Assembly (NCBI RefSeq): GCF_001854475.1
Contig: NZ_MNAN01000026.1
Coordinates: 248,001-312,000 of the forward strand
Direction: 5' to 3'
DNA length: 64,000 nt
DNA from: Pseudoalteromonas byunsanensis
Lineage (GTDB): Bacteria > Pseudomonadota > Gammaproteobacteria > Enterobacterales > Alteromonadaceae
Below are positions 9,368-18,536 of this stretch, in pieces. Every line of letters starts with the position of its first letter. Positions within the stretch are counted from its first letter, which is position 1. The notes beneath the pieces were generated by a model that was not told the DNA's origin, did no database searches, and saw nothing but the letters and a program-made list of their open reading frames with translations. Made by a program: the position numbers and the translations under genes.

Positions 9368-9694
9368 TGGAATAATCCATGCTTGTTATTATTTTCGTAA
9401 TGAAATGTATCAAAAAATAAAATAATTAACATAGCTAGCTACAACGCTTTGTAAAGAATTGTTAATGAATCCGTCATAAAAATACAATAAATATATAATT
9501 TACATTCACTTATAATTTTCACGTTGCACTATTTAGGACTAGAACAAATACTCGAAGTATCTCATAAAACGAAATTAAGTACCTTTATTGTTAACAATGA
9601 TTACCTAATAAAGGAAAATTTCCCGCCTTACCAAATGGGAATTTAGCAAAGAGTAACTATAAAGTTAAAAGTAAATATTTCACTTTATTCGCCA
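9368..9694 (-). other. AT-rich intergenic region upstream of the S8 protease
   Basis: No gene is supported here. It must hold the S8 promoter and the 3' end of the patatin transcript. A weak inverted repeat (AAATTTCCC 9616-9624 / GGGAATTT 9637-9644) could terminate the patatin transcript but lacks a clear U tract. Confidence 0.5.
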
Positions 9695-10600
9695 CTAAAA
9701 CTCATGGTGCCAACGATGCAAAAAGTTTTTCCCTTGCTGTAGGCCTAACAGATAATCATGCTGCAATACTGACACTGATGACCCCAGTACCATACTTTGT
9801 AGAGGTCCATTTGGCGCGATTTGAATAATCTCTAGATCACTGGGAGGATTGTTAATAAACTCCAACGCTTGCGAGTACCTGCTTTGGTGATAGTGATACA
9901 AATCAAGCATACGTTTAGACTGTTTAAGTCGACTCATTACCGGCTTTAACCTATCAAGTATTGGCATTGCGCCATTGTGATGTTGCTCAAATGTTCGGAT
10001 CACTAGGATTTTTCTAGCCCCCTGCTTGTAAGCCCACTCTACCGGTAATGGATCCGCTACACCGCCATCCATATAAGAGCGTCCCGCGATATTGACCCCT
10101 CCTTGATATAGAAATGGAATTGCACTTGATGCTTTTAAGTGTTCCAACAAGTTGTCATGCCACGTATGAAGATAGGTCGCCTCGAGAGTTTCCGCATCGG
10201 TAGCAACAGCGTAAAAGTAATTGTCTTTAGCCAAGTAACTAGGATTGGTGATCACCTTTAACTTAGGCGAATGATTAACCTGCGAAAAATACCAATCTAA
10301 ATCAATAACTTTACCACCAGTAAAAAACTTACTAGGCTTAAAAAAGGTTTCTGCTGTTGTTAGCTCTTGTATCGCATTTCTGGCACATTGTCGTGCACGA
10401 GCTGAATAGGCAGCTAAGTTTTGTGCCCCAGCAGAGACGCCGACTTTTAAATGGAATGGCCAAAAATCATGTTCGATAAAAGCATCTAATACGCCTGCGG
10501 TAAAGATACCTTTTTGCCCGCCACCCTCAGCAACCAAAGCGAATTTCTGTTGCTCAGCGCACGGGGCTTGAGTTGTGTTTAAAGAGAGTTCTGCTTGCAT
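9695..10600 (-). CDS. Patatin-like phospholipase (YjjU-like)
   Basis: A 301-residue cytosolic acyl hydrolase of the patatin fold. It has the oxyanion loop EGGGQKGIF (residues 25-33), the nucleophile elbow GVSAG with Ser56, and the catalytic Asp in DGG (D178). Length and order match bacterial patatins of the YjjU group, whose physiological substrate is not established. The ATG at 10600 gives a sensible N-terminus, although the conserved part starts near residue 20. It follows the binding-protein gene on the same strand after 56 nt and may share its transcript. Confidence 0.88.
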   Translation of the reverse strand: MQAELSLNTTQAPCAEQQKFALVAEGGGQKGIFTAGVLDAFIEHDFWPFHLKVGVSAGAQNLAAYSARARQCARNAIQELTTAETFFKPSKFFTGGKVIDLDWYFSQVNHSPKLKVITNPSYLAKDNYFYAVATDAETLEATYLHTWHDNLLEHLKASSAIPFLYQGGVNIAGRSYMDGGVADPLPVEWAYKQGARKILVIRTFEQHHNGAMPILDRLKPVMSRLKQSKRMLDLYHYHQSRYSQALEFINNPPSDLEIIQIAPNGPLQSMVLGSSVSVLQHDYLLGLQQGKNFLHRWHHEF

Positions 10601-10656
10601 GTTTGACCCTATAAATTAATTTTATATCTGTTCAAACTTCACACAATCTAAGTGCC

Positions 10657-11409
10657 CTATTGAATATACTGACTATTATGACACGTTGTAATTCTATTCA
10701 AATGGGCACTTTGTACATTTTGTGCGGCTTCTTTTAATTTTTCCACATAGCTTTTAGGTGCATTTTTATGTGCAGCTAAATACAGTTGAGCACTGAGTTT
10801 GGGAACATTTAAAACCATCTTCCATGTATGCTCTGTCCCCATCGCCTGTGCCATTTGTTCTACAAAACTTTGCGCCCCAAACAAAAAATCTATTCTACCT
10901 TTTTCCAGTAGACCTCCTGCTTGGTTTAAATTACTTAATGACACCAAATTTGATTTATCAAACCCCTCACTTTGTAAAAATTGCTCTGAAGGTTGGCCTG
11001 TTCCTACACCGATAATGTAATGTTTTAGGTTATTCAGCGAATAATGTGGAACGGGTTTTACACTGCCCGAGCGCTGATAAAAGCCAACTTTTAATTCACA
11101 CAGTGGCATTATCCATTGATAGTGTTGTTCTCTTTCAGTTGAGCGTGCCAAGGAGTATAAAAGTGCCGTGTTAGACTCATTAGCTTGTTGAACAGCCCTG
11201 TACCAAGGTAATACATGGATTTGATAGTCAATTTGTGCCTGAACCATTAGCAGTTTAACCATCATCGTTGCTCTGCCAACGACCTCACCGCGATCACCCA
11301 AAAACTGATATGGCGGAAAGTGCTCTGTATATATATCTATTTTATCTGGCACATACGCGCCACAACATGCCGAAATCATCCCTAATACAGCCCAACTAAG
11401 AGATTTCAT
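10657..11409 (-). CDS. Periplasmic substrate-binding protein (SBP_bac_3-like)
   Basis: A 250-residue exported protein with signal peptide MKSLSWAVLGMISACCGA and a type-II solute-binding fold recognisable from IDIYTEHFPPYQF near the start of the mature part and from the second-lobe pattern GVGTGQPSEQFL. It resembles the stand-alone amino-acid-binding-like proteins common in Pseudoalteromonas and Shewanella. There is no ABC permease beside it, so it may feed an unlinked transporter or act as a sensor. The patatin gene follows after 56 nt. The ligand is unknown. Confidence 0.75.
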   Translation of the reverse strand: MKSLSWAVLGMISACCGAYVPDKIDIYTEHFPPYQFLGDRGEVVGRATMMVKLLMVQAQIDYQIHVLPWYRAVQQANESNTALLYSLARSTEREQHYQWIMPLCELKVGFYQRSGSVKPVPHYSLNNLKHYIIGVGTGQPSEQFLQSEGFDKSNLVSLSNLNQAGGLLEKGRIDFLFGAQSFVEQMAQAMGTEHTWKMVLNVPKLSAQLYLAAHKNAPKSYVEKLKEAAQNVQSAHLNRITTCHNSQYIQ

Positions 11410-11565
11410 CGTCTGGAATTACCGCTGTACTTTCTTTTAAGTATAACGCAGCGTTGTGATCTTGTTAGCAAGGGTATAATTTTTGCGGAGATTATCTGTT
11501 AAACGTCAGTCATATCATTGTGACTCAATGAGTTCATTGGTTGGCTAACGGTATTTATTTTCACA

Positions 11566-11596
11566 TAAAAAAGCCCGAAGTAGTTAACAACGGGCT
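11566..11596 (-). terminator. Intrinsic terminator of the OsmC-YcaO gene
   Basis: On the minus strand AGCCCG (11591-11596) and CGGGCT (11572-11577) form a stem with a 13-nt loop, followed by TTTTTT. It lies just past the stop codon at 11617. Confidence 0.8.
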
Positions 11597-11616
11597 CATG
11601 TATTGATTCTAGAAAA

Positions 11617-13800
11617 CTAAGCTTTGACTTTTGCAGCGCGCGCCTGATGTAGCTTTTTATAGCTGTCGATAAGTCTTTGGTGCTTATCTAAACCGCCTAA
11701 GTTCATATTAGTTGGCGTTAGACCGAAGAAGCGAACCTCACCATTTACCGAGCCCACAACATTGTCCATTACTTCCTTGGTAAACATGCGTTCAAAGTTT
11801 GCGATAAAGTCTTCAAGCTCAAGCTCTTCATCTAATACAACCTCAAGCACTGCATGAACCGCTTGATAAAACAGTCCTCTTTGTACAGTGTTGTCGTTGT
11901 ATTGTAAGAAAGATTCAACTAAATCAATGGCGTCTTCAAGCTCACCCAGTGCTAGATAAATCAGAATCTTAAGTTCAAGAATGGTCAATTGACCCCAAAC
12001 CGTGTTTTCATCGAATTCAACACCAATGAGGGTAATAATGTCAATGTAGTTATCAAGCTGGCTTTCTTCTAAACGCTCAACCAAACTGACCAGCTGGTCG
12101 TCGTTCAAAGCATGAAGGTTTAGGATGTCAGAGCGATATTGTAGAGCTTTGTTGGTATTGTCCCAAATCAAGTCTTCTACAGGATAGACTTCCGAGTAAT
12201 CAGGCACCAAAATTCGACACGCCGTACCTAAGTCTGAAAACTCAGCCACATAACATTCTTTACCTAGGTCCTTTAAAATACCAAACAGTGTTTCACATTC
12301 TTGTTCATTGCTACCTGAAAAGTCCCACTCACAGAACTCATAAGCATGTTTTGCACTGAAAAAACGCCATGAGATCACACCGGTTGAATCAATAAAGTGC
12401 TCTACAAAGTTTTCAGGCTCTGATACTGCCATGCTATTAAAAGTCGGCTTAGGCACATCGTTTAACCCTTCAAAACTTCTGCCTTGCAGTAGCTCAGTTA
12501 GGCTGCGCTCTAATGCCACTTCAAAACTTGGGTGTGCACCAAACGAAGCAAATACCCCACCTGTTTTTGGGTTCATGAGCGTTACACACATTACCGGAAA
12601 TTGCCCACCTAGAGAGGCGTCTTTAACCACCACAGGGAAGCCTTGTTCTTCTAATCCTTTAATGCCAGCAACAATGTTTGGGAATTTATTTAATACGTCG
12701 GCTGGTACATCTGGCAGCACAATTTCTTGCTCGATTATTTGGCGTTTAACTGCACGCTCAAATATCTCAGACAAACACTGTACCTTAGCTTCGTTAAAGT
12801 TGTTACCCGCACTCATACCGTTGCTTAAAAACAAGTTTTCAATTAAATTTGATGGGAAGTAAACCGTTTCACCATCAGAGTGACGCGTGTAAGGTATAGA
12901 ACAAATACCTCGCTCTGTATTACCCGAGTTAGTATCAATTAAATGCGAACCGCGCAACTCACCCTCAGGGTCATAAATTTCACGACAGTATTGATCTAAA
13001 ATACCCTCTGGCAACGAATCATCGTCGGTTAATTTGAACCATTTTTCGTTTGGATAGTGTACAAACTCACTATTTGCAATATCTTGACCTAAGAATTGAT
13101 CGTTATAAAAGAAGTTGCAGTTTAAGCGCTCAATAAATTCACCAAGGGCCGAACATAGTGCACTTTCTTTTGTTGCACCTTTACCATTGGTAAAGCACAT
13201 TGGTGAAGCGGCATCTCTAATATGTAGTGACCACACATTTGGTACGATATTACGCCAAGATGAGATCTCGATCTTCATACCAAGATCAGCCAAAATGCTC
13301 GTCATATTGGCAATGGTTTGCTCAAGTGGTAAGTCTTTACCTTCAATAAATGTTGTTGATGCACCATCAGGCGTAGTCATCAACATAGCTTGTGCGTCTT
13401 CGTCTAAGCTCTCAACAGTCTCGATTTTAAACTCAGGGCCAGTTTGCACCACTTTTTTGACCGTACAACGGTCAATCGAACGTAAAATACCCTCGCGGTC
13501 TTTATCAGAGATATTTTCTGGTAACTCAACTTGGATCTGAAATATTTGATTGTAACGATTTTCAGGATCAACAATGTTATTTTGAGAAAGTCTAATCCCC
13601 TCAGTCGGGATCTCACGGGCATTACAATACACCTTAACAAAATAAGCGGCACATAACGCAGACGACGCTAAAAAGTAATCAAATGGGCTCGGCGCAGAGC
13701 CATCACCTTTGTAGCGAATAGGTTGGTCGGCAATAACTGAAAAGTCGTCAAACTTAGCTTCTAATCTCAGGTTGTCGAGAAAATCTACTTTAATTTCCAT
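11617..13800 (-). CDS. ycaO: OsmC-YcaO fusion protein
   Basis: A 727-residue two-domain protein. Residues ~1-135 are an OsmC-like thiol peroxidase domain with both conserved Cys residues (C50 in SSALC and C112 in DRCTVKK). The remainder is a YcaO domain with an acidic C-terminal extension, as in E. coli YcaO, which influences RimO-dependent methylthiolation of ribosomal protein S12. YcaO domains in general activate amide backbones with ATP. The fusion is a known gammaproteobacterial architecture. The gene stands alone, with a terminator after it and 685 bp before it. No RiPP precursor is adjacent, which favours a housekeeping role. Confidence 0.9.
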   Translation of the reverse strand: MEIKVDFLDNLRLEAKFDDFSVIADQPIRYKGDGSAPSPFDYFLASSALCAAYFVKVYCNAREIPTEGIRLSQNNIVDPENRYNQIFQIQVELPENISDKDREGILRSIDRCTVKKVVQTGPEFKIETVESLDEDAQAMLMTTPDGASTTFIEGKDLPLEQTIANMTSILADLGMKIEISSWRNIVPNVWSLHIRDAASPMCFTNGKGATKESALCSALGEFIERLNCNFFYNDQFLGQDIANSEFVHYPNEKWFKLTDDDSLPEGILDQYCREIYDPEGELRGSHLIDTNSGNTERGICSIPYTRHSDGETVYFPSNLIENLFLSNGMSAGNNFNEAKVQCLSEIFERAVKRQIIEQEIVLPDVPADVLNKFPNIVAGIKGLEEQGFPVVVKDASLGGQFPVMCVTLMNPKTGGVFASFGAHPSFEVALERSLTELLQGRSFEGLNDVPKPTFNSMAVSEPENFVEHFIDSTGVISWRFFSAKHAYEFCEWDFSGSNEQECETLFGILKDLGKECYVAEFSDLGTACRILVPDYSEVYPVEDLIWDNTNKALQYRSDILNLHALNDDQLVSLVERLEESQLDNYIDIITLIGVEFDENTVWGQLTILELKILIYLALGELEDAIDLVESFLQYNDNTVQRGLFYQAVHAVLEVVLDEELELEDFIANFERMFTKEVMDNVVGSVNGEVRFFGLTPTNMNLGGLDKHQRLIDSYKKLHQARAAKVKA

Positions 13801-14485
13801 TACAGGATCCCATGTTTTCTTGCTGACGCGCTCAAAGCTTTAAACACTGGTACGTCGTTCATTAAAATCTAATGGCGCCAATTATCTGCTTTTTCGCTTC
13901 AATAGTCTTGGCTTTATTAAAAAAAGCTTCATTTTATCGTTATTTTGATGGGTTTATCTGGGTATTTTATCAATTAAAGATGAGATCACCGATGAACCGG
14001 TGAAGAAGTGCCCCCAAACAGGAAAATGTCACTCTTGTTAATCGAGCTGCGCCACAAAAGTAACTATTTAAACAAGTTACCATACGCAGTGCTTCTAAAC
14101 CAACTATCCCAATGTCCTTACATCCTAAACTCTATATAGGTCCATACGAAAAGAAGAATAGTTGGCAGTAAAACATTCGATGACAATATATTAAACAAGC
14201 TTTGATTTTCACCAGCATGCACAAACGAGCCTTGCTCAGAAATAGTACGGTTTGCTCTAACCTCACCCATGGAGAGAAGCTGCGCTCGTGCAGACATACT
14301 CACATTCATAGTGCCTCTTTTACAAATTACGCTGAGTATCTACTAGGTGTGCCTAACAAGCACATTACGTTTTACCCCTCCCCCTACATTATGCGACAAT
14401 AGATGCTGATGTTTTGCTAATACAGTTAGTTAATAACAAAGAAAAGCTGACTTAACATAATGAACGCGAAAGGTTAAAGCCCTAT
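13801..14485. other. Long intergenic region between ycaO and sbcB
   Basis: No gene is supported in these 685 bp. The region contains the divergent promoters of ycaO and sbcB and a small inverted repeat (TCACCG 13986-13991 / CGGTGA 13998-14003) without a U tract. A 63-codon minus-strand frame at 14118-14309 has no ribosome-binding site or recognisable product. Confidence 0.5.
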
Positions 14486-15937
14486 ATGGCAACACAAGAA
14501 CAAAACCTAACTGGCCCTACTATTTATTGGTATGACTTCGAAACTTGGGGGGCGTCACCGCAAAAAGATCGCCCGAGCCAGTTTGCAGGTATTCGCACAG
14601 ACCTTGATTTGAATATCATAGGTGATCCGCTTATTGAATACTGTAAGCCCGCGCCTGATTATTTACCTCATCCTGAAGCCTGCTTGATCACAGGTATTAC
14701 ACCGCAACACGCGTTAAAGCATGGCCTAATTGAAGCCGAGTTTATGGCAAAGATTCATGCACAATTTAGTCGCCCAGATACCTGTGTTGCAGGATACAAC
14801 AGTGTTCGCTTTGACGATGAAGTAACACGTTACAGCTTATATCGTAACTTTTACGATCCGTATGAGCGTGAGTGGCAAAATGGTAATAGCCGCTGGGATA
14901 TTATTGATTTGGTGCGCGCCTGTTATGCATTGCGCCCTGAAGGCATAGAGTGGCCACTAAAAGAAGATGGCTCACCAAGCTTTAAACTTGAACATTTAAC
15001 GGTTGCCAATGGTATAGAGCATAGTGCGGCCCATGACGCTCTAAGTGACGTAACTGCAACCATTGCACTGGCAAAGCTCATTAAAGAAAAGCAGCCTAAG
15101 TTATATCAATTTTTCTTTGGCTTACGCCACAAAAAAGCGCTGCTTGATATGATTGATGTGTACAACATGCAACCTTTGGTACACACCTCTTCTCGCATTC
15201 CTGCAACGCAAGGCTGCACAACATGGGTTGCGCCTATGAGCTTCCATCCAGTGAATAAAAACGCTGTGGTTTGCTTTAATTTAACTCATAACCCTCAAGT
15301 TTTGTTAGACCTGTCAGTTGAGCAGCTTCGCGAGCGGCTGTATACCAAACACAGTGATTTGGCCGAAGGAGAATTACCTGCCGGGTTGAAACTTATACAC
15401 GTTAATAAGTGCCCTATTTTAGCGCCAGCAAAAACTTTACTCCCTGAGAATGCGGCTCGTTTGGGCATAGACAGAGAGCAATGTCTCGAGCACTTAAAAA
15501 TTCTTAAAGCGCACCCTGAACTTAGAGATAAAGTCGCGCAGGTGTTTGCTGAGCAAGGCGACTTTAGCAGCACAACCAATCCTGATTATCAGCTATACAA
15601 TGGTTTTATCAGCAAGGCTGATAAGGCTAAGTTTGCCATTATTCGCGAAGCCCAACCACAAGCACTTGGCTCTTTAAATTTAAGTTTTGAAGACGCCAAG
15701 TTTGTACCCATGCTATTTCGCTATCGCGCTCGTAACTGGCCAGAAACGCTCAGCCCTCATGAGCTTGATATGTGGCGAAAATATTGTCAAAACAAACTAA
15801 TGCATGGTGAAGATAACCCATCTATTAGTGCTGAAGACTTTATGCTGACGTTAGAGAACTTAGTGCATGAAAACGAAGGCAACGAGAAAAACCTAACCAT
15901 TTTAAAAGCCCTCTACCATTACGCACAGAGCTTATAA
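14486..15937 (+). CDS. sbcB: Exodeoxyribonuclease I
   Basis: A 3'-to-5' single-strand DNA exonuclease that trims ends in recombination and mismatch repair. The DEDDh exonuclease motifs are visible: YDFET near residue 16, YNSVRFDDE near residue 108, and HDALSDV near residue 185. The C-terminal half, with the SH3-like and helical parts that form the closed clamp on ssDNA, is complete. Its 483 residues match E. coli ExoI (about 475). It is a single-gene unit, with a strong bidirectional terminator 10 nt after the stop. Confidence 0.96.
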   Translation: MATQEQNLTGPTIYWYDFETWGASPQKDRPSQFAGIRTDLDLNIIGDPLIEYCKPAPDYLPHPEACLITGITPQHALKHGLIEAEFMAKIHAQFSRPDTCVAGYNSVRFDDEVTRYSLYRNFYDPYEREWQNGNSRWDIIDLVRACYALRPEGIEWPLKEDGSPSFKLEHLTVANGIEHSAAHDALSDVTATIALAKLIKEKQPKLYQFFFGLRHKKALLDMIDVYNMQPLVHTSSRIPATQGCTTWVAPMSFHPVNKNAVVCFNLTHNPQVLLDLSVEQLRERLYTKHSDLAEGELPAGLKLIHVNKCPILAPAKTLLPENAARLGIDREQCLEHLKILKAHPELRDKVAQVFAEQGDFSSTTNPDYQLYNGFISKADKAKFAIIREAQPQALGSLNLSFEDAKFVPMLFRYRARNWPETLSPHELDMWRKYCQNKLMHGEDNPSISAEDFMLTLENLVHENEGNEKNLTILKALYHYAQSL

Positions 15938-15946
15938 CTTACCCAT

Positions 15947-15977
15947 AAAAATGCCGAACAATTGTTCGGCATTTTTA
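15947..15977. terminator. Bidirectional terminator between sbcB and the dehydrogenase gene
   Basis: A perfect palindrome, TGCCGAACAATTGTTCGGCA, is flanked by an A-run and a T-run, so it can terminate both sbcB (plus) and the convergent dehydrogenase gene (minus). Confidence 0.9.
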
Positions 15978-16000
15978 TTTTTACTAATTAACGACGCAAA

Positions 16001-16885
16001 TTACTTTTTGTCGTGAATAGCATCCAAACGTGCTAACAAACTTGAGGTGTCAAAGCGACCCCCACCAAGCGCTTGCACGTCTGCATAGTATTGATCAACC
16101 ATTGCAGTAAGTGGCAAAGAGGCACCATTGTTGCGCGCTTCATCAAGAGCTATGCCCAAATCTTTACGCATCCAATCTACTGCAAAACCAAACTCATATT
16201 CACCGGCCAACATGGTTTTGTAGCGGTTTTCCATTTGCCAAGAGCCAGCGGCCCCTTTTGAGATAGTCTCAATGACTTTTTCGCCATCCAGTCCGGCTTG
16301 TTTTGCAAAGTGCAGACCTTCAGCTAACCCTTGCACAACACCCGCAATACAAATTTGATTCACCATTTTGCAAGTTTGCCCGCTACCTACTTTACCAAGT
16401 AACTGAGAGAAGCGGCTGTACGCTGACATGACAGGCTGTATGCGCTCAAATGTTGCTTGCTCTCCACCAACCATAACAGTGAGGACACCATTTTCAGCTC
16501 CAGCTTGACCACCTGATACTGGCGCATCTAAAAAGGCAACCCCTTGCTCAGCAGCTTTGTTTGCAATTTCAATTGCCACTTTAGCGGATGTCGTTGTGTG
16601 ATCCACCAGAATCGTACCAGCATTCATGCCAGCTAATACACCCGACTCACCGTAAACAACCGAACGTAAATCATCATCGTTACCGACACACAAAAATACA
16701 ATGTCGGCATCTTTGGCCGCAAGCGCTGGCGTAGTTGCGTGCTCACCAGCATATTGCTTTGCCCAGTCCTGCGCTTTTGCTGTCGTACGGTTATACACAC
16801 ATACTTGATGACCCGCATTTGATAAATGGCCAGCCATTGGGTAGCCCATTACACCTAATCCGATGAATGCTAATTTCATTGACAT
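16001..16885 (-). CDS. NAD(P)-dependent beta-hydroxyacid dehydrogenase
   Basis: A 294-residue member of the 3-hydroxyisobutyrate dehydrogenase / tartronate semialdehyde reductase family. The Rossmann motif GLGVMGYPMAGHL is at residues 10-22. The substrate-binding motif DAPVSGGQAGAENG is near residue 120. The catalytic Lys lies in GQTCKMVNQ near residue 172. Family members reduce or oxidise small beta-hydroxyacids such as hydroxyisobutyrate, tartronate semialdehyde or succinic semialdehyde. Exact substrate cannot be assigned, and no valine or glyoxylate pathway gene lies beside it. It is monocistronic and divergent from the glutathione peroxidase gene. Confidence 0.9.
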   Translation of the reverse strand: MSMKLAFIGLGVMGYPMAGHLSNAGHQVCVYNRTTAKAQDWAKQYAGEHATTPALAAKDADIVFLCVGNDDDLRSVVYGESGVLAGMNAGTILVDHTTTSAKVAIEIANKAAEQGVAFLDAPVSGGQAGAENGVLTVMVGGEQATFERIQPVMSAYSRFSQLLGKVGSGQTCKMVNQICIAGVVQGLAEGLHFAKQAGLDGEKVIETISKGAAGSWQMENRYKTMLAGEYEFGFAVDWMRKDLGIALDEARNNGASLPLTAMVDQYYADVQALGGGRFDTSSLLARLDAIHDKK

Positions 16886-17023
16886 AATTCTGTCCTATTT
16901 GACTGCTATGGTATCGAGAATGGAGTTTTTATACCTAAGTCAAACTGGTATAGCAAATTAAAAACAAGAAATATCTATGAAAAATCTTATCATCAAAACT
17001 AGCGAGCAAGGAGTCTAAACGCT

Positions 17024-17539
17024 ATGGAAACTATACATCGATACAGCGTTGGGCTTATTAATGGCGAGACTCTCGCATTAAAACAGCTTCAAGGCAAAAC
17101 CGTATTGTTAGTGAATATCGCCAGTAAATGTAGTTTTGCAGGTCAACTCAGTGCATTAGAAAAACTATATCGTCAGTACAAAGCATATGGCTTTGAGATT
17201 TTAGCGTTTCCTTGTAACCAATTTGGCCGCAATGAACCTCTTGAAGGGGCTATGCTGCATGAGTTTTATAAAAGTCATTTTGGTCTGACATTTAAAGTCT
17301 GTGACAAAGTTCAAGTTAATGGTCCTGACGCGCATCCTCTTTTTAACTATTTGAAATCTAACACAAGAGGAATAGCACAAAACCGAGCGATTAAATGGAA
17401 CTTTACCAAGTTTTTAGTAAACTCTCAGGGAGAGTTAGTTTCTCGATATGCACCGAGAACAAAACCTGACACCCTAAAACCCGTGATTGAGAGCCAATTA
17501 AATGATGAAAGTAGCCCTATTCAGTTCGCAAAACTATGA
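17024..17539 (+). CDS. Glutathione peroxidase family protein
   Basis: A 171-residue thioredoxin-fold peroxidase. The peroxidatic Cys is C36 in SKCSFAGQ, where selenoenzymes carry selenocysteine. The Gln/Asn/Trp partners are present in FPCNQFGRNEP and KWNFTKFLV. Such bacterial proteins usually reduce peroxides with thioredoxin rather than glutathione. The last 38 nt overlap the following D-lactate dehydrogenase gene in another frame, so the two are likely one transcript. Confidence 0.92.
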   Translation: METIHRYSVGLINGETLALKQLQGKTVLLVNIASKCSFAGQLSALEKLYRQYKAYGFEILAFPCNQFGRNEPLEGAMLHEFYKSHFGLTFKVCDKVQVNGPDAHPLFNYLKSNTRGIAQNRAIKWNFTKFLVNSQGELVSRYAPRTKPDTLKPVIESQLNDESSPIQFAKL

Positions 17540-18488
17540 AAAACCATTCTTCTCACAGGCACTGAACAAACACCCTGACATAGAACTTCATTATGTTACA
17601 GAATCGCTGAACGAACAAACCGTCTCATTGTGCCAAGGTTTTGATGCAGTGTGTGTTTTTGTTAACGACAGCATAAATGAAGCGGTACTTTCAAAACTCG
17701 CTGAATATGGTATTCAAGCTGTAGCTCTGCGCTGTGCTGGGTTTAATAATGTGGATATCCAAGCTGCTAATGCACTGGACATTAAAGTCGTTAGAGTGCC
17801 CGCTTATAGCCCAGAAGCTGTCGCGGAACATTGTATAGCATTGATGCTCACTCTAAGTCGCAAAACACATAAAGCCTATAATCGTGTACGCGAAGATAAT
17901 TTTGATTTAAATGGTTTGCTGGGCTTTAACTTACACAATAAAACAGTTGGTGTCATTGGAGCGGGCAAGATTGGTCAAGCATTAATATCTATACTTAATG
18001 GTTTTGGCGCAAATGTATTGGTTTATGACCCAAATGTTGGGGAAGGTTCATATACCCTCACTTCACTGGATATGCTTTTAGAGCAAAGTGATATTATCAC
18101 CTTGCACTGCCCACTAAATACTAATACCCATCATATGATTGACGACAATGCGTTTGCCAAGATGAAGCATGGTGTAATGTTGATAAACACCAGTCGTGGG
18201 GCATTAATTGATACTTCCGCCTGTATCCGAGCATTAAAGAATCGTACATTAGGTTATTTAGGTCTGGATGTTTACGAGCAGGAATCTGAGTTATTTTTTA
18301 AAAATCGCAGTGATGAAATTATTCAAGACGATATATTCTCTCGGTTAATTAGCTTTCCAAATGTGCTAGTTACTGGCCATCAGGGCTTTTTCACTCAAGA
18401 AGCATTGGAGCAAATTGCCGCCGTAACATTATTTAATTTAAATGAAGTAGCGCAAGGTAATACCCAGCTAACCAATCAAGTACCTTGA
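17502..18488 (+). CDS. ldhA: D-lactate dehydrogenase / 2-hydroxyacid dehydrogenase
   Basis: A 328-residue member of the D-isomer-specific 2-hydroxyacid dehydrogenase family, which reduces pyruvate to D-lactate with NADH in fermentative metabolism. Seen: the N-terminal catalytic segment ALRCAGFNNVDI, the AEHCIALML block, the NAD motif GVIGAGKIGQAL (near residue 150), the NTSRGALIDT block, and the active-site HQGFFT His near residue 295. The closest familiar type is LdhA. It starts inside the glutathione peroxidase gene (38-nt overlap), and GAGAG about 12 nt before the ATG could serve for initiation. Confidence 0.9.
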   Translation: MMKVALFSSQNYEKPFFSQALNKHPDIELHYVTESLNEQTVSLCQGFDAVCVFVNDSINEAVLSKLAEYGIQAVALRCAGFNNVDIQAANALDIKVVRVPAYSPEAVAEHCIALMLTLSRKTHKAYNRVREDNFDLNGLLGFNLHNKTVGVIGAGKIGQALISILNGFGANVLVYDPNVGEGSYTLTSLDMLLEQSDIITLHCPLNTNTHHMIDDNAFAKMKHGVMLINTSRGALIDTSACIRALKNRTLGYLGLDVYEQESELFFKNRSDEIIQDDIFSRLISFPNVLVTGHQGFFTQEALEQIAAVTLFNLNEVAQGNTQLTNQVP

Positions 18489-18494
18489 ACAAAC

Positions 18495-18529
18495 ACTCTC
18501 AATGAGCTCTTTTAACGCTTATTGAGAGT
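18495..18529. terminator. Hairpin between convergent ldhA and DMT transporter genes
   Basis: ACTCTCAAT (18495-18503) and ATTGAGAGT (18521-18529) form a perfect 9-bp stem with a 17-nt loop between the two convergent stop codons. The T-runs are weak, so it is a probable rather than clear terminator. Confidence 0.5.
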
Positions 18530-18536
18530 TATGCCT

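Noticed and set aside
11617..13800. YcaO domain as part of a second RiPP (azoline) cluster
   Set aside because: It is fused to OsmC, stands alone with a terminator, and resembles E. coli YcaO; no precursor, dehydrogenase or cyclase partner is adjacent.
14118..14309. 63-codon minus-strand frame in the ycaO-sbcB gap
   Set aside because: No ribosome-binding site, no recognisable product, and unremarkable composition for a chance frame in this gap.
14351..14359. GCCTAACAA, which resembles the end of an integron attC site
   Set aside because: No matching GTTRGGC partner at the other end, no cassette gene and no integrase nearby; a short match is expected by chance.
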